Assembly (NCBI GenBank): GCA_020628375.1
Contig: JAHDFD010000001.1
Span: forward strand, 17,232 to 81,231
From: Chitinophagales bacterium
GTDB taxonomy: Bacteria > Bacteroidota > Bacteroidia > Chitinophagales > UBA2359
Reading direction: 5' to 3'
DNA: 64,000 nucleotides
The position numbers and the translations under genes are program-made. Within the stretch, counting starts at the first letter, position 1. Each line of letters starts with the position of its first letter. The notes under the pieces are model-generated. The model was not told the DNA's origin. It searched no databases and saw nothing but the letters and a program-made list of their open reading frames with translations. Below are positions 17,675 through 27,000 of this stretch, in pieces.

Positions 17675-18859
17675 ATGAAATGGCTCTTTCATATACTAAA
17701 TGTGGTATTATTCCTTTGCTCGTTCTCTTTATTCTCACAAGAACTCACTAAAACATGGCATGGGGTATCACTTATTCATCCGATTAATAAAAATCAGAGC
17801 ATAGAAGATATTGCCAAAATTTATAAAACAGATATTTTAGCAATAAAAACTGAAAATGATCTCTTCGATGGAAAAATCGGACACTTAAAAGAACTACTGA
17901 TTCCTCTTTCTCCTGCTAGTAAGAAGAATCAAGCTCCTTATTCATATTATTTAGCAGAAGAGGCGACTTATACCCACAAAATAGCCAAGCAACTAAATCG
18001 TGATGAAGCAGAGATCATGGAACTGAATAATATGCTCTTTGCCTATATTCCCGAACAAACATTGGTACTTATTCCTGAAGCCTTACCTATTCGCACACAA
18101 AACCAAACACGCATACTCGCTTTTCTTTCCGCAGGTTATTACGCGGGGAACTCATGGGATGGGACCAACCAATTCAATTATACTATTAACGGAAGACTCG
18201 ATCTGAGAAAATCCTATTTAAAAGGTCCTTTAAAGTTTTTAACCGGCTTTAATTCCTCCTTAGGCTTTCAACATGATGTAGGCGATTATTTCTTTAAAAG
18301 TATAGACAGATTTGAGTTCAAATCTCAAATGGATTATAATTTTCGGGATGATATGGCTCCCTTTATTTTCATGGGTTTCAGAAGTCAGTATCTGAATGGT
18401 GTTTTCAGAGATTTTCAAGGTGATAAGATCTTAACATCCTCTTTATTTGCTCCTGCTTATTTGCAAACTTCATTAGGTTGGGTTTTTTATGGAGAAAGCT
18501 ATATGCTTGATGTAGGTTTAATCGAGTTAAAGAACACTTATGTTCTGAATAATAATGTTTATGGTAATAGATCTGAAGTTTTTGGTGTAAAAAAAGGCAA
18601 GAAGATCAGAAGAGAATTAGGTCTTTCTTTAAGAGGAAATATTACTTACTATAAAGGTGAAAAATTCAATATAAATATCGATTTGTATTTATTCGCAACT
18701 CCTGATCAGGTAGATGTTGATTTCAGAACAAATATGACTTATCGTTTTGGTAAGTTATTTTCTATGCGTTATATAGTTGAATTATTCTATGATAAAGAAT
18801 TTGCAGAAGAGGTTCAATTAAGAAATGAAATGCAAATTGGGATTACTATTTCAAATTAG
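17675..18859 (+). CDS. LysM-like plus DUF3078-like envelope protein
   Basis: A 394-residue protein with a signal peptide (MKWLFHILNVVLFLCSFSLFSQ). Residues about 30-70 and 85-135 look like two degenerate LysM modules: HPINKNQSIEDIAKIYKTDILAIK with ELLIPLSP, then ATYTHKIAKQLNRDEAEIMELN with LVLIPEALP. Residues about 145-394 are rich in alternating aromatic strands (FKSQMDYNFRDDMAPFIFMGFRSQYLNG, FAPAYLQTSLGWVFY) and resemble the DUF3078 outer-membrane family. A peptidoglycan-binding N-terminus joined to an outer-membrane barrel would tether the two layers; that role is inference. It begins 8 bp after the preceding terminator. Confidence 0.72.
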   Translation: MKWLFHILNVVLFLCSFSLFSQELTKTWHGVSLIHPINKNQSIEDIAKIYKTDILAIKTENDLFDGKIGHLKELLIPLSPASKKNQAPYSYYLAEEATYTHKIAKQLNRDEAEIMELNNMLFAYIPEQTLVLIPEALPIRTQNQTRILAFLSAGYYAGNSWDGTNQFNYTINGRLDLRKSYLKGPLKFLTGFNSSLGFQHDVGDYFFKSIDRFEFKSQMDYNFRDDMAPFIFMGFRSQYLNGVFRDFQGDKILTSSLFAPAYLQTSLGWVFYGESYMLDVGLIELKNTYVLNNNVYGNRSEVFGVKKGKKIRRELGLSLRGNITYYKGEKFNINIDLYLFATPDQVDVDFRTNMTYRFGKLFSMRYIVELFYDKEFAEEVQLRNEMQIGITISN

Positions 18860-18884
18860 TAGTTCTCATTTTAGAATCAATTTA

Positions 18885-20186
18885 TCAGTCACAAGGTTGA
18901 AAGTCGATAATTTGTAAATAAATTCCTGTTTTGCCGAGTTGCCCGCTCAGCCAGGTTCTTTTTTTTCTTCTTTGTGTGGGTGAAGAATAGTTCGCGATCA
19001 AAAAACGATGTTGATCTAATTGCTGTATTGAAGGAAAAGCAGTATCTCCAGCTCCGGGTAAATCCATAAGCCATTCGACTTTTCTCTGTTCTTTATTGAT
19101 CTTGAAAAGGGCTGTCGTTTTAGCGGAAAGGGAATATGGAATCCAATTCCCAAGACGCTGCCACTTCATCGATCTGTTACGAGCTACACGACCGAAAGGC
19201 TTTCTACCCAACTGTCTTCTGGCGATTAAATATATTTCGTTATTATGATTGAATAACTTTGGCGACATAAAACTTCTATCGTCTGCTATTTCTGGAAACT
19301 CCCAGTCGTAAATATCTTGTTTATCTGCAAAAATCACATGTGATCCAAAACCAGATTCATCTCCATCTTCTAAACGTGTAACTGCCCAAAGATTTCCTTC
19401 ATAATCGAATTCAAAAGCGCACTCAGAAACACCTCCTTTGTAAACGATCGACTTTTGCTTATCGGGTTCAAAATCTTTACCATTTTCAGTATATTTAAAA
19501 TATAGATCTACCTCCGATGCTCCTTCAAGTTGGTAATGTGAGCCCTTGTAGCTGGTCATATAAATTTTCCCAAAACGCTCTTTCAGACTCCAGTGCACCT
19601 CACCTTCGGTCAGAATTTCTTCAGGTCCTTCCCATTTTCCGTTTTTATCTAATTTATAATGATTGATCTTATTTGGTTGGAAGCTGGTCAATTGTGTTCC
19701 TGCTGTAAAACAATAAAAGTGTAATTCATTTTCTATTTCAATAAGAAATGGCTCTCTTACATCGCGACCCAAAAACAAGGATAATTCTTCTTCCCAACTT
19801 ATACCATCTCTACTTGATATAACATAAACTCCTGTTTTGGAAGAGGCAAAATGCGTTGGTCCTGTTCGAAATGCGAGATATAGTTTACCATTAAAAAATT
19901 CGATGGATACGTTATTATTTGAATCCTGAATATTCAGATTTTCCGCCAAGCCTTCTGATGGAATAACCCAATAGGGTTCGCTTGGAACAGGGCAATAATT
20001 TATAGTATCTGCCTGAATACCTTTTGCCAAAAAATCGTCATTTTCTATTATTCCTTTTTCTAAATACGATTCGATTATCTCAGGAACATATTGATCTTTT
20101 GAAGTAAAATATTTTGTACTTGAACAAGCTGACAATAATACGCAAAACGAGTATAACAATAAGAATTTTATAGCACCTTCAGGCAT
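18885..20186 (-). CDS. Lipoprotein with a sialidase-like beta-propeller
   Basis: The 433-residue product has a lipoprotein signal (FLLLYSFCVLLSAC). The mature protein has propeller-blade patterns: FFNGKLYLAFRTGPTHFAS, VYVISSRDGISWEEEL, REPFLIEIENELHFYCF, FGKIYMTSYKGSHY, and FNHNNEIYLIARRQLG. This alternation of 'YISSRDGxSWE'-type Asp boxes and blades is seen in sialidases and GH43-like folds. I cannot identify sialidase catalytic residues with confidence, so an enzymatic role is open. It is 23 bp downstream of the BatE-like gene on the same strand, consistent with co-transcription. Confidence 0.65.
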   Translation of the reverse strand: MPEGAIKFLLLYSFCVLLSACSSTKYFTSKDQYVPEIIESYLEKGIIENDDFLAKGIQADTINYCPVPSEPYWVIPSEGLAENLNIQDSNNNVSIEFFNGKLYLAFRTGPTHFASSKTGVYVISSRDGISWEEELSLFLGRDVREPFLIEIENELHFYCFTAGTQLTSFQPNKINHYKLDKNGKWEGPEEILTEGEVHWSLKERFGKIYMTSYKGSHYQLEGASEVDLYFKYTENGKDFEPDKQKSIVYKGGVSECAFEFDYEGNLWAVTRLEDGDESGFGSHVIFADKQDIYDWEFPEIADDRSFMSPKLFNHNNEIYLIARRQLGRKPFGRVARNRSMKWQRLGNWIPYSLSAKTTALFKINKEQRKVEWLMDLPGAGDTAFPSIQQLDQHRFLIANYSSPTQRRKKRTWLSGQLGKTGIYLQIIDFQPCD

Positions 20187-20209
20187 TCCATATATTTACA
20201 AGCACATTA

Positions 20210-21004
20210 TTAAATCCGCTCCAAATCGCGTTGGTGCATCCATCCTTGCTGTCCGTCAGGTAATTGGATCTTACACCATCCTTCTGGTGTAACTTCAACT
20301 ATTTGTAGTTTATTTCCTTCGGAAATCTTGAACATATCTTTACTATTATCGGCTGGACCGTTTTTAACCTGTAAAAGTTCGGTGGTAACAATAGCATAAC
20401 TATCATCGGCTTGCCATATATAGCGCGAAAAGCCGAAAATGATGAATAATACAGAAAGTACCAAACAGCTTATTGCTGAATAAAATCCTAGTTTCTGTTG
20501 TTTTTCAGCTGCTGCCTCTACATATTTCTTTCCGAAGAATAATGCCAACCAAACAAATATTACCGCGAATAAAAACCACATCCAGGCACTCAGTAAACCG
20601 ACTATACTCCTCAGCCATTTATTATAGAACAGATCGGGCCAGATTCCTGCTTTCTGTGTAATAAAATCGTTGGAAAAATCTAAATTCTCTATTGCTTTCT
20701 GATGTGATGGATTTATCTTGATCGCCTTTTCATAGTGTAGAATAGCCTTCCCCAAACTATCGAGACGGAAATAGGTATTTGCTATATTATAATGCAATTC
20801 ACAAGAAGTTTTTCCTGCGTTTAAAATCGTTTTATATTGCGTTAAAGCCTGCGCAAAATCACCTTCCTGATATGCCTGATTGGCTTGTTGGAATAATAAT
20901 TCTGGGCTTATCGCTGATGTTTCAGAATTGTTTTGTGCAACAGTAATCAGAGAAGAAAACACTAAGATTATAACAAGAATGATTCTCATACTTATAAAAT
21001 TCAA
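20210..21004 (-). CDS. BatE-like TPR and SH3 membrane protein
   Basis: The 264-residue protein has an N-terminal signal or membrane segment (an alternative start at Met6 gives a better one). TPR motifs follow from about 35-105 (ELLFQQANQAYQEGDFAQALTQYK, ELHYNIANTYFRLDSLGKAILHYEKAIKINP). Two membrane helices come next (about 135-155 and 175-195, WMWFLFAVIFVWLALFF and ISCLVLSVLFIIFGFSR), then a C-terminal bacterial SH3 domain (about 205-264, ending GWMHQRDLERI). This is the layout of BatE from the Bacteroides aerotolerance operon. No other bat gene is present, so it is an orphan. It is probably co-transcribed with the flanking Kelch and propeller genes (gaps 38 and 23 bp). Confidence 0.78.
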   Translation of the reverse strand: MNFISMRIILVIILVFSSLITVAQNNSETSAISPELLFQQANQAYQEGDFAQALTQYKTILNAGKTSCELHYNIANTYFRLDSLGKAILHYEKAIKINPSHQKAIENLDFSNDFITQKAGIWPDLFYNKWLRSIVGLLSAWMWFLFAVIFVWLALFFGKKYVEAAAEKQQKLGFYSAISCLVLSVLFIIFGFSRYIWQADDSYAIVTTELLQVKNGPADNSKDMFKISEGNKLQIVEVTPEGWCKIQLPDGQQGWMHQRDLERI

Positions 21005-21042
21005 CGCGAAGATAAGTGCTGATTGATTTTTCTTTTATTTTT

Positions 21043-22353
21043 TTATGGTTTTACAACATTTGATTGCCATAAATTTCCTTCAATTTCAAGCGATATTAAA
21101 TACATACCTTTTTTCCAGTCTTCTGTTAATAGTTGTATATTTCTATCAATTTCTTGCTGAAGAATTAAACTCCCTTGCAAGTCGTGCACCGTTAAAAAAC
21201 CTTTTTTATTAATTCCTGATGGATAAATAATTTCAAAATAATCTGAGATAATATTAGGCTGTATTTCAAGTCTTTGTTTCTTAATTGTTTTTGTAGATGA
21301 AGGCATCTCCACATCCTTCAATAAATAGCATCGGTTTGTAACTTTCTGATCGTTTTCCATTCCACCAATAATATAATATTCCTGATCGCTGACTTTACCA
21401 ATTCCTCTTAAATCCATAGTTGGTGGAATTACATTATTTGATTCTATCAAAGAACCAGTTTGTGGTGAATAAGTCAATATACGTTCTGTTGCAGAAACAC
21501 CACCCGAACCATTATAGGCAATTCCATCATAATTATAGGAAACCAAAGAACCACCGATCCACAAAACCTGATCTTTATAAGTAGTTGCACCCATTCTATA
21601 ACCCAAGGCTAAGTCATTTTCTTCTAATATCCATTCTATTTCAGCTGGATTATCAGGATTGATCACCCCTTTTCTTAAATATGGTACTAATTCAAAATTA
21701 AAACCGAGTATGCCTGTGCCACCTGCATAATAAATGGTATCGCCGATTATTTCTCCCGAAGCGCCAAAAACCTTGTAAGCACTATTATCAGGAACGGGAG
21801 TGCCATCTAACCAAGTATCATTTGATGGATTATAAATTTGAACATCATTTACATTCGTAGTATTGCTCCAACCACTTATTACATAGATCAAACTATCGCG
21901 CCAAACGCATTGAACCTGATCGTCGATGGCACGGGGAATTTTTGCTTTCTCAACATATTCAATATTTACAGGGTCAAATTCAAAGTTCTGATCAGAAGAC
22001 ACTTCGCTTCCATTTTGTTTTACTGTATAACCGCCCATGATGTAGATCTTATTCTTAACGGTACTAGCTCCTGCAGCAATTACTTCTATTTCCATTGGCA
22101 GTGCAGGTATTTCATACCAAACATCGAAACCTGTTATATAGCGAAAAGATCTGTTTGAAATTCCTGACCATATTTTAGTGCTATCTATACCTGCAAAAGA
22201 ATATATGCAAGGTGTTCCATTGACTATTGCACCTGCTATTGCACTATTCGCTCTTGCTTCCGGCATCGGTGCCATCGTTTCTGTTTCCCAAACCTGAGCA
22301 CCAACTAAAATGCTTTGCAGCATACAGAATAAGAAAAGTATTTTCTTTTTCAT
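21043..22353 (-). CDS. Kelch-repeat secreted protein with T9SS type A sorting domain
   Basis: A 436-residue protein with a signal peptide (MKKKILFLFCMLQSILVGAQ). Residues about 25-340 are Kelch/galactose-oxidase-like blades: TMAPMPEARANSAIAG, AAGASTVKNKIYIMGGYT, DSLIYVISGWSNTTNVNDVQIYNPSNDTW, GDTIYYAGGTG, and GKVSDQEYYIIGGME. The tail (KGFLTVHDLQGSLILQQEI ... WKKGMYLISLEIEG...NVVKP) is a T9SS type A sorting domain, so the propeller is expected on the cell surface or released. Ligand unknown. It is the first gene of a probable three-gene unit with the BatE-like and propeller lipoprotein genes. Confidence 0.85.
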   Translation of the reverse strand: MKKKILFLFCMLQSILVGAQVWETETMAPMPEARANSAIAGAIVNGTPCIYSFAGIDSTKIWSGISNRSFRYITGFDVWYEIPALPMEIEVIAAGASTVKNKIYIMGGYTVKQNGSEVSSDQNFEFDPVNIEYVEKAKIPRAIDDQVQCVWRDSLIYVISGWSNTTNVNDVQIYNPSNDTWLDGTPVPDNSAYKVFGASGEIIGDTIYYAGGTGILGFNFELVPYLRKGVINPDNPAEIEWILEENDLALGYRMGATTYKDQVLWIGGSLVSYNYDGIAYNGSGGVSATERILTYSPQTGSLIESNNVIPPTMDLRGIGKVSDQEYYIIGGMENDQKVTNRCYLLKDVEMPSSTKTIKKQRLEIQPNIISDYFEIIYPSGINKKGFLTVHDLQGSLILQQEIDRNIQLLTEDWKKGMYLISLEIEGNLWQSNVVKP

Positions 22354-22438
22354 ATTTCATCAATTAAAGGTGGTGATGCAGAAGTAAGGCTGAAAGTTAT
22401 TTTGATTAAAATCAGAAAATTTCAGCTAAATATCTGCT

Positions 22439-22500
22439 GGTCGGGAGACGCAGCAGAGGAAAAAACCTGTTTTGGTTTGGGACGCACAGTCTCCTGACCA
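22439..22500. repeat. Palindromic intergenic element ending GGTCGGGAGA / TCTCCTGACC
   Basis: The ends GGTCGGGAGA and TCTCCTGACC are imperfect inverted repeats. The inside contains TTTGGTTTGGGACGCACAG, also found at 8175-8195. This fits a small interspersed palindrome of Bacteroidota spacers. Confidence 0.55.
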
Positions 22501-22541
22501 AAACCTACACAGCCTTATATTTGAATCACTGCCCAATTAAA

Positions 22542-22577
22542 AAACCTCATTGAGTAAAGAAACTCAATGAGGTTTTA
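22542..22577 (-). terminator. Intrinsic terminator of the acyl-CoA dehydrogenase gene
   Basis: AAAACCTCATTGAGT (22543-22557) and ACTCAATGAGGTTTT (22563-22577) are perfectly complementary. The minus-strand RNA ends in a U-run, 22 bp beyond the stop codon of the dehydrogenase gene. Confidence 0.92.
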
Positions 22578-22598
22578 AGATAATAACAAATTAAATAT

Positions 22599-23774
22599 TT
22601 ATCTCAATACTTCACGTGAAATTACTAATTTCTGAATTTCAGAAGTTCCTTCACCAATAGTACATAATTTTGAATCGCGATAATGTTTTTCTACCGGAAA
22701 TTCTTTAGTATATCCATATCCACCAAATATCTGAACAGCATCGGTAGAAATTTCCACTGCTGCTTCTGAAGTATAATATTTAGCGATTGCTGATTCACGC
22801 GTAACTTTCTCACCTTTATTTTTAAGATCAGCTGCCTGCATTGTCAATAATCTTCCTGCTGTAATCTTGGTAGCCATATCTGCCAATTTGAAAGCTATTG
22901 CCTGAAAACGTGCAATTGGTTTTCCAAATTGCTCTCTTTCTTTCGCATACTTTACTGAAGCTTCATAAGCTCCTTCACCAATTCCTAATCCTAAAGCAGC
23001 AATAGAAATACGACCACCATCCAGTATTTTCATGGCCTGAATGAAACCGTGTCCTACTTCTCCTAGAATAGCATCTTCAGAAACGCGACAATCTTCAAAG
23101 ATCACTTCTGCAGTTTCACTTGCACGCATACCCAATTTATTTTCTTTCTTTCCTGCTTTTAAGCCAGGGTTATCTCTATCAACAACAAATGCTGTCATTC
23201 CTCTCGAATCCAACAGGTCGCCGGTACGAGCAATAACTACCACACAATCAGAAGACTTACCATGTGTGATCCAACATTTAGTACCATTCAATACCCAATC
23301 ATTTCCATCTTTTTTTGCCACACATTTCATGCGCATTGCATCGGAACCAGTATTGGGTTCTGTTAAAGCCCAGGCACCAATAAACTCACCACTTGCCAGC
23401 TTTGGCAAATACTTTTGTTTTTGTGTTTCATTTCCAAAACTTAAAATATGATTGGTACATAACGAATTATGTGCTGCTACTGATAAGCCAATAGAACCAC
23501 ATACTTTCGCAATTTCTACAATTACATCTACGTATTCAAAATATCCTAAACCTGACCCTCCATATTCTTCTGGAACAAGCACTCCCATAAAACCGAGTTC
23601 TCCCATTTTTTTGAACAAGGCAACTGGAAATTCTTGCGATTCATCCCATTCCATTACATGTGGACGGATGTGCTGGTCGGCAAAATCGCGCGCAGCCTGA
23701 CGAATAAAAGTTTGTTCTTCGGTTTGTTCTAAATTGAATCCATTTGTATCGATTGGAGTATCTATGATTGCCAT
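22599..23774 (-). CDS. Acyl-CoA dehydrogenase
   Basis: The enzyme catalyses FAD-dependent alpha,beta-dehydrogenation of acyl-CoA thioesters in beta-oxidation or branched amino acid breakdown. The open frame extends to 23984, but the extra 70 residues are not family-like. The ATG at 23774 starts [21 protein letters not shown] and gives the normal length of 391 aa. Motifs seen are [74 protein letters not shown] signature 2, and [17 protein letters not shown] with the catalytic Glu. Chain-length specificity is unclear; the sequence is closest in style to short-chain/branched enzymes. It has its own terminator and seems monocistronic. Confidence 0.93.
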   Translation of the reverse strand: MAIIDTPIDTNGFNLEQTEEQTFIRQAARDFADQHIRPHVMEWDESQEFPVALFKKMGELGFMGVLVPEEYGGSGLGYFEYVDVIVEIAKVCGSIGLSVAAHNSLCTNHILSFGNETQKQKYLPKLASGEFIGAWALTEPNTGSDAMRMKCVAKKDGNDWVLNGTKCWITHGKSSDCVVVIARTGDLLDSRGMTAFVVDRDNPGLKAGKKENKLGMRASETAEVIFEDCRVSEDAILGEVGHGFIQAMKILDGGRISIAALGLGIGEGAYEASVKYAKEREQFGKPIARFQAIAFKLADMATKITAGRLLTMQAADLKNKGEKVTRESAIAKYYTSEAAVEISTDAVQIFGGYGYTKEFPVEKHYRDSKLCTIGEGTSEIQKLVISREVLR

Positions 23775-23878
23775 TAAATTAGAGTTTAAACAATAAATTT
23801 GGGTTTGAAAAGAGCTGCAAAAATAATACAATTTATGTTCTATTATGTCGCGAATATTTAGGCTAAAAGCTTCATTTT

Positions 23879-23918
23879 CTTCGTTGAAAATACTCGCCGT
23901 AGCTATGGCTATGCTTGT
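23879..23918 (-). repeat. Short interspersed palindromic repeat, second copy
   Basis: This is the inverted counterpart of 2776-2810: TTCGTTGAAAATACTCGCCG followed by the GCC(G)TAGCTA(T)GGC palindrome (23896-23909). It lies just past the 3' end of the first giant protease gene, where the double-hairpin terminator of its three paralogues is not found. Confidence 0.45.
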
Positions 23919-24014
23919 ATGCAAGCCCAGCTGCTTTTTCGCCTCGAAAAATAATCTTTTTTCAAATAAATCTTTATACAACAAATTAAACCATAAATTG
24001 TATTATTCGTTAAG

Positions 24015-27000
24015 CTACTTATTCTTTTCAATTAAGTATAAGACATGGATCAAGTAAGCAAATACAGGTCCTGCTATCGCTACACCTACAATATCACTGA
24101 AGAATATGGCTCCAAAGAATACTATTGACATAGTATATCCTAATAATGCTAAGACTGCTGTTAACACAAACGCTTTTCGTAAGATCGCAACATTAATTGG
24201 TAATTGCAAACCTATTGGTGTATTTACATTATTTGTACCAGCTAATGAGCCAAGTCCTGCCATTGCTAAACTTCCGTAAGTCATCAACATTAAGGTTAAA
24301 GTTATTAAGCCCCATTCTGATAGCGTTGGAATATCTGCATTGAATGGACAAGGAGAGCAACTTCCAGTAAATGCCTCACTCGTTTCTGATACGATATTTC
24401 CGGCTGCATCGGTTCCAGTAACAGTTATTACTACATTCATAAAACCATTGGTAATACCATTTGCCGGATCATCTGTCAGGTGATAGAATTCTATATCGAT
24501 ATCTGTACTTCCGGTAATAGTTGCAACAACTCCATTTGTTACTACTGTTGGCACTGTAAATGGAAGCGAAGTGCTGTAATCCGTTCCATCAAATCCAAGA
24601 ACACCTGAACCACTTGTAATTTCTACTGAAGTAATAGTTGCAAATCCTGTTACATCTAAACTAATCGTCTCGTGGAATAGGCCAGTAATTCCATCTATAT
24701 TTCCATCAACGAATTGGTCATTCTCATCCAGATCTGTATCATTATTCAAAGGATTTCCACAGAAACAAGGATCTGTTCCCTGAATATCGGTAGCAATTGT
24801 TGGAACATCATAAGTACACAAACTGTTATCGATACAAGTAGCATTCATATCATAATTCGTTGCATTCGGATCGCCGCAAGCAGCTGCTACTAACGTTCCA
24901 CCACCACATGGAACACAAATATTTCCATCGGCTGAAAGACCTTCTGTTTCGCCTGTTGTACAAGGATCACCATCATCACATGCCTGAGTTGTTACACAAG
25001 CAGCATCACAACTTGTTGCATCTACAATACCTGTACATGGCACACATACGCTGCCGTCAGGAGCTACTGTCTCTTCATCATTTATTGTACACGGATCACC
25101 ATCATCGCAAGCTTGTGTTACTAAACACGAAGCATCACCATTACAACTTACAGGCGTTATACATAAAGTTGAATTAGCTATATCTCCCGGATTCGGATTA
25201 GCTGTATATTCTGCAAAGCAGATCAAATCACAATATTCACCATAAGTACACAGGCTATTATCTATACAAGTGGCATTCATATCATAATTCGTCGCGTTCG
25301 GATCACCACAAGCAGGCGTTACCGGCACTCCTCCTCCACAAGGCACACAAATATCTCCATCGGCTGAAAGACCTTCTGTTTCTCCTGTTGTACAAGGATC
25401 ACCATCGTCACACGCCTGCGTTGTTACACAAGCAGCATCACAACTTGTTGCATCTACAATACCTGTACATGGCACACATACGCTGCCGTCAGGAGCTACT
25501 GTCTCTTCATCATTTATTGTACACGGATCACCATCATCGCAAGCTTGTGTTACTAAACACGAAGCATCACCATTACAACTTACAGGCGTTATACATAAAG
25601 TTGAATTAGCTATATCTCCCGGATTCGGATTAGCTGTATATTCTGCAAAGCAGATCAAATCACAATATTCACCATAAGTACACAGGCTATTATCTATACA
25701 AGTAGCATTCATATCATAGTTGGTCGCATTCGGATCACCACATGCTGGCGTTACCGGCACTCCTCCTCCACAAGGCACACAAATTCCACCATCAGCGGCT
25801 AAAGTTTCCATTTCTCCTGAAGTACAAGGATCACCATCATCACAGGCCTGCATTGTTGTACATCCTGCATCGCAGCTTGTTGGATCTACTACTCCGGCAC
25901 ATGCCACACATATTCCGCCATCGGCACTTACCGTTTCTTCATCATTTATTGTACATGGATTGCCATCATCACAGGCCTGAACCGTTACACAAGCTGCATC
26001 ACAACTCGTTGAATCTACTATACCGGCACATGCCACACATATTCCGCCATCGGCACTTACCGTTTCTTCATCATTTATTGTACATGGATTGCCATCATCA
26101 CATGGCTGAACCGTTACACAAGCTGCATCACAACTTGTTGGATCTACTATACCTGCGCATGGCACGCAAATTCCGCCATCGGCACTTACCGTTTCTTCAT
26201 CATTTATTGTACATGGATTGCCATCATCACATGGCTGAACCGTTACACAAGCTGCATCACAACTTGTTAGATCAACTGTTCCGGCACATGCTACACATAT
26301 ACTTCCATCAGGTGCTACTGTTTCTTCATCACCTATTGTACATGGGTTACCATCATCACAACCTTGTGTTACTAAACATGAAGCATCGCCGTTGCAGCTT
26401 ACTGGTGTTATACACAGAGTTGAATTAGCAATATCACCAGGATTCGGATTTGCTGTATATTCTGCAAAACAGATCAAATCACAATATTCACCATAAGTAC
26501 ACAGGCTATTGTCAATACAAATTGCATTCATATCATAATTCGTTGCATTCGGATCTCCACATGCTGGCGTTACCGGCACTCCTCCTCCACAAGGCACACA
26601 AATTCCACCATCAGCGGCTAAAGTTTCCATTTCTCCACTTGTACATGGGTCGCCATCATCACAGGCCTGAACCGTTACACATGCTGCATCACAACTCGTT
26701 GGACCTACTACTCCGGCACATGCCACGCAAATTCCACCGTCGGCACTTACCGTTTCTTCATCATTTATTGTACACGGGTTACCATCATCACAGGCCTGAA
26801 CCGTTACACATGCCGCATCACAACTCGTTGGATCTACTACTCCGGCACATGCAACACAAATTCCACCATCGGCACTTACTGTTTCTTCATCATTTATTGT
26901 ACATGGGTTACCATCATCACATGCCTGAACCGTTACACATGCTGCATCACAACTCGTTGGATCTACCACTCCGGCACATGCAACACATATTCCGCCATCG

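Noticed and set aside
23775..23984. N-terminal 70-residue extension of the acyl-CoA dehydrogenase frame
   Set aside because: The extension does not resemble the family, and the ATG at 23774 gives the normal length and N-terminus.
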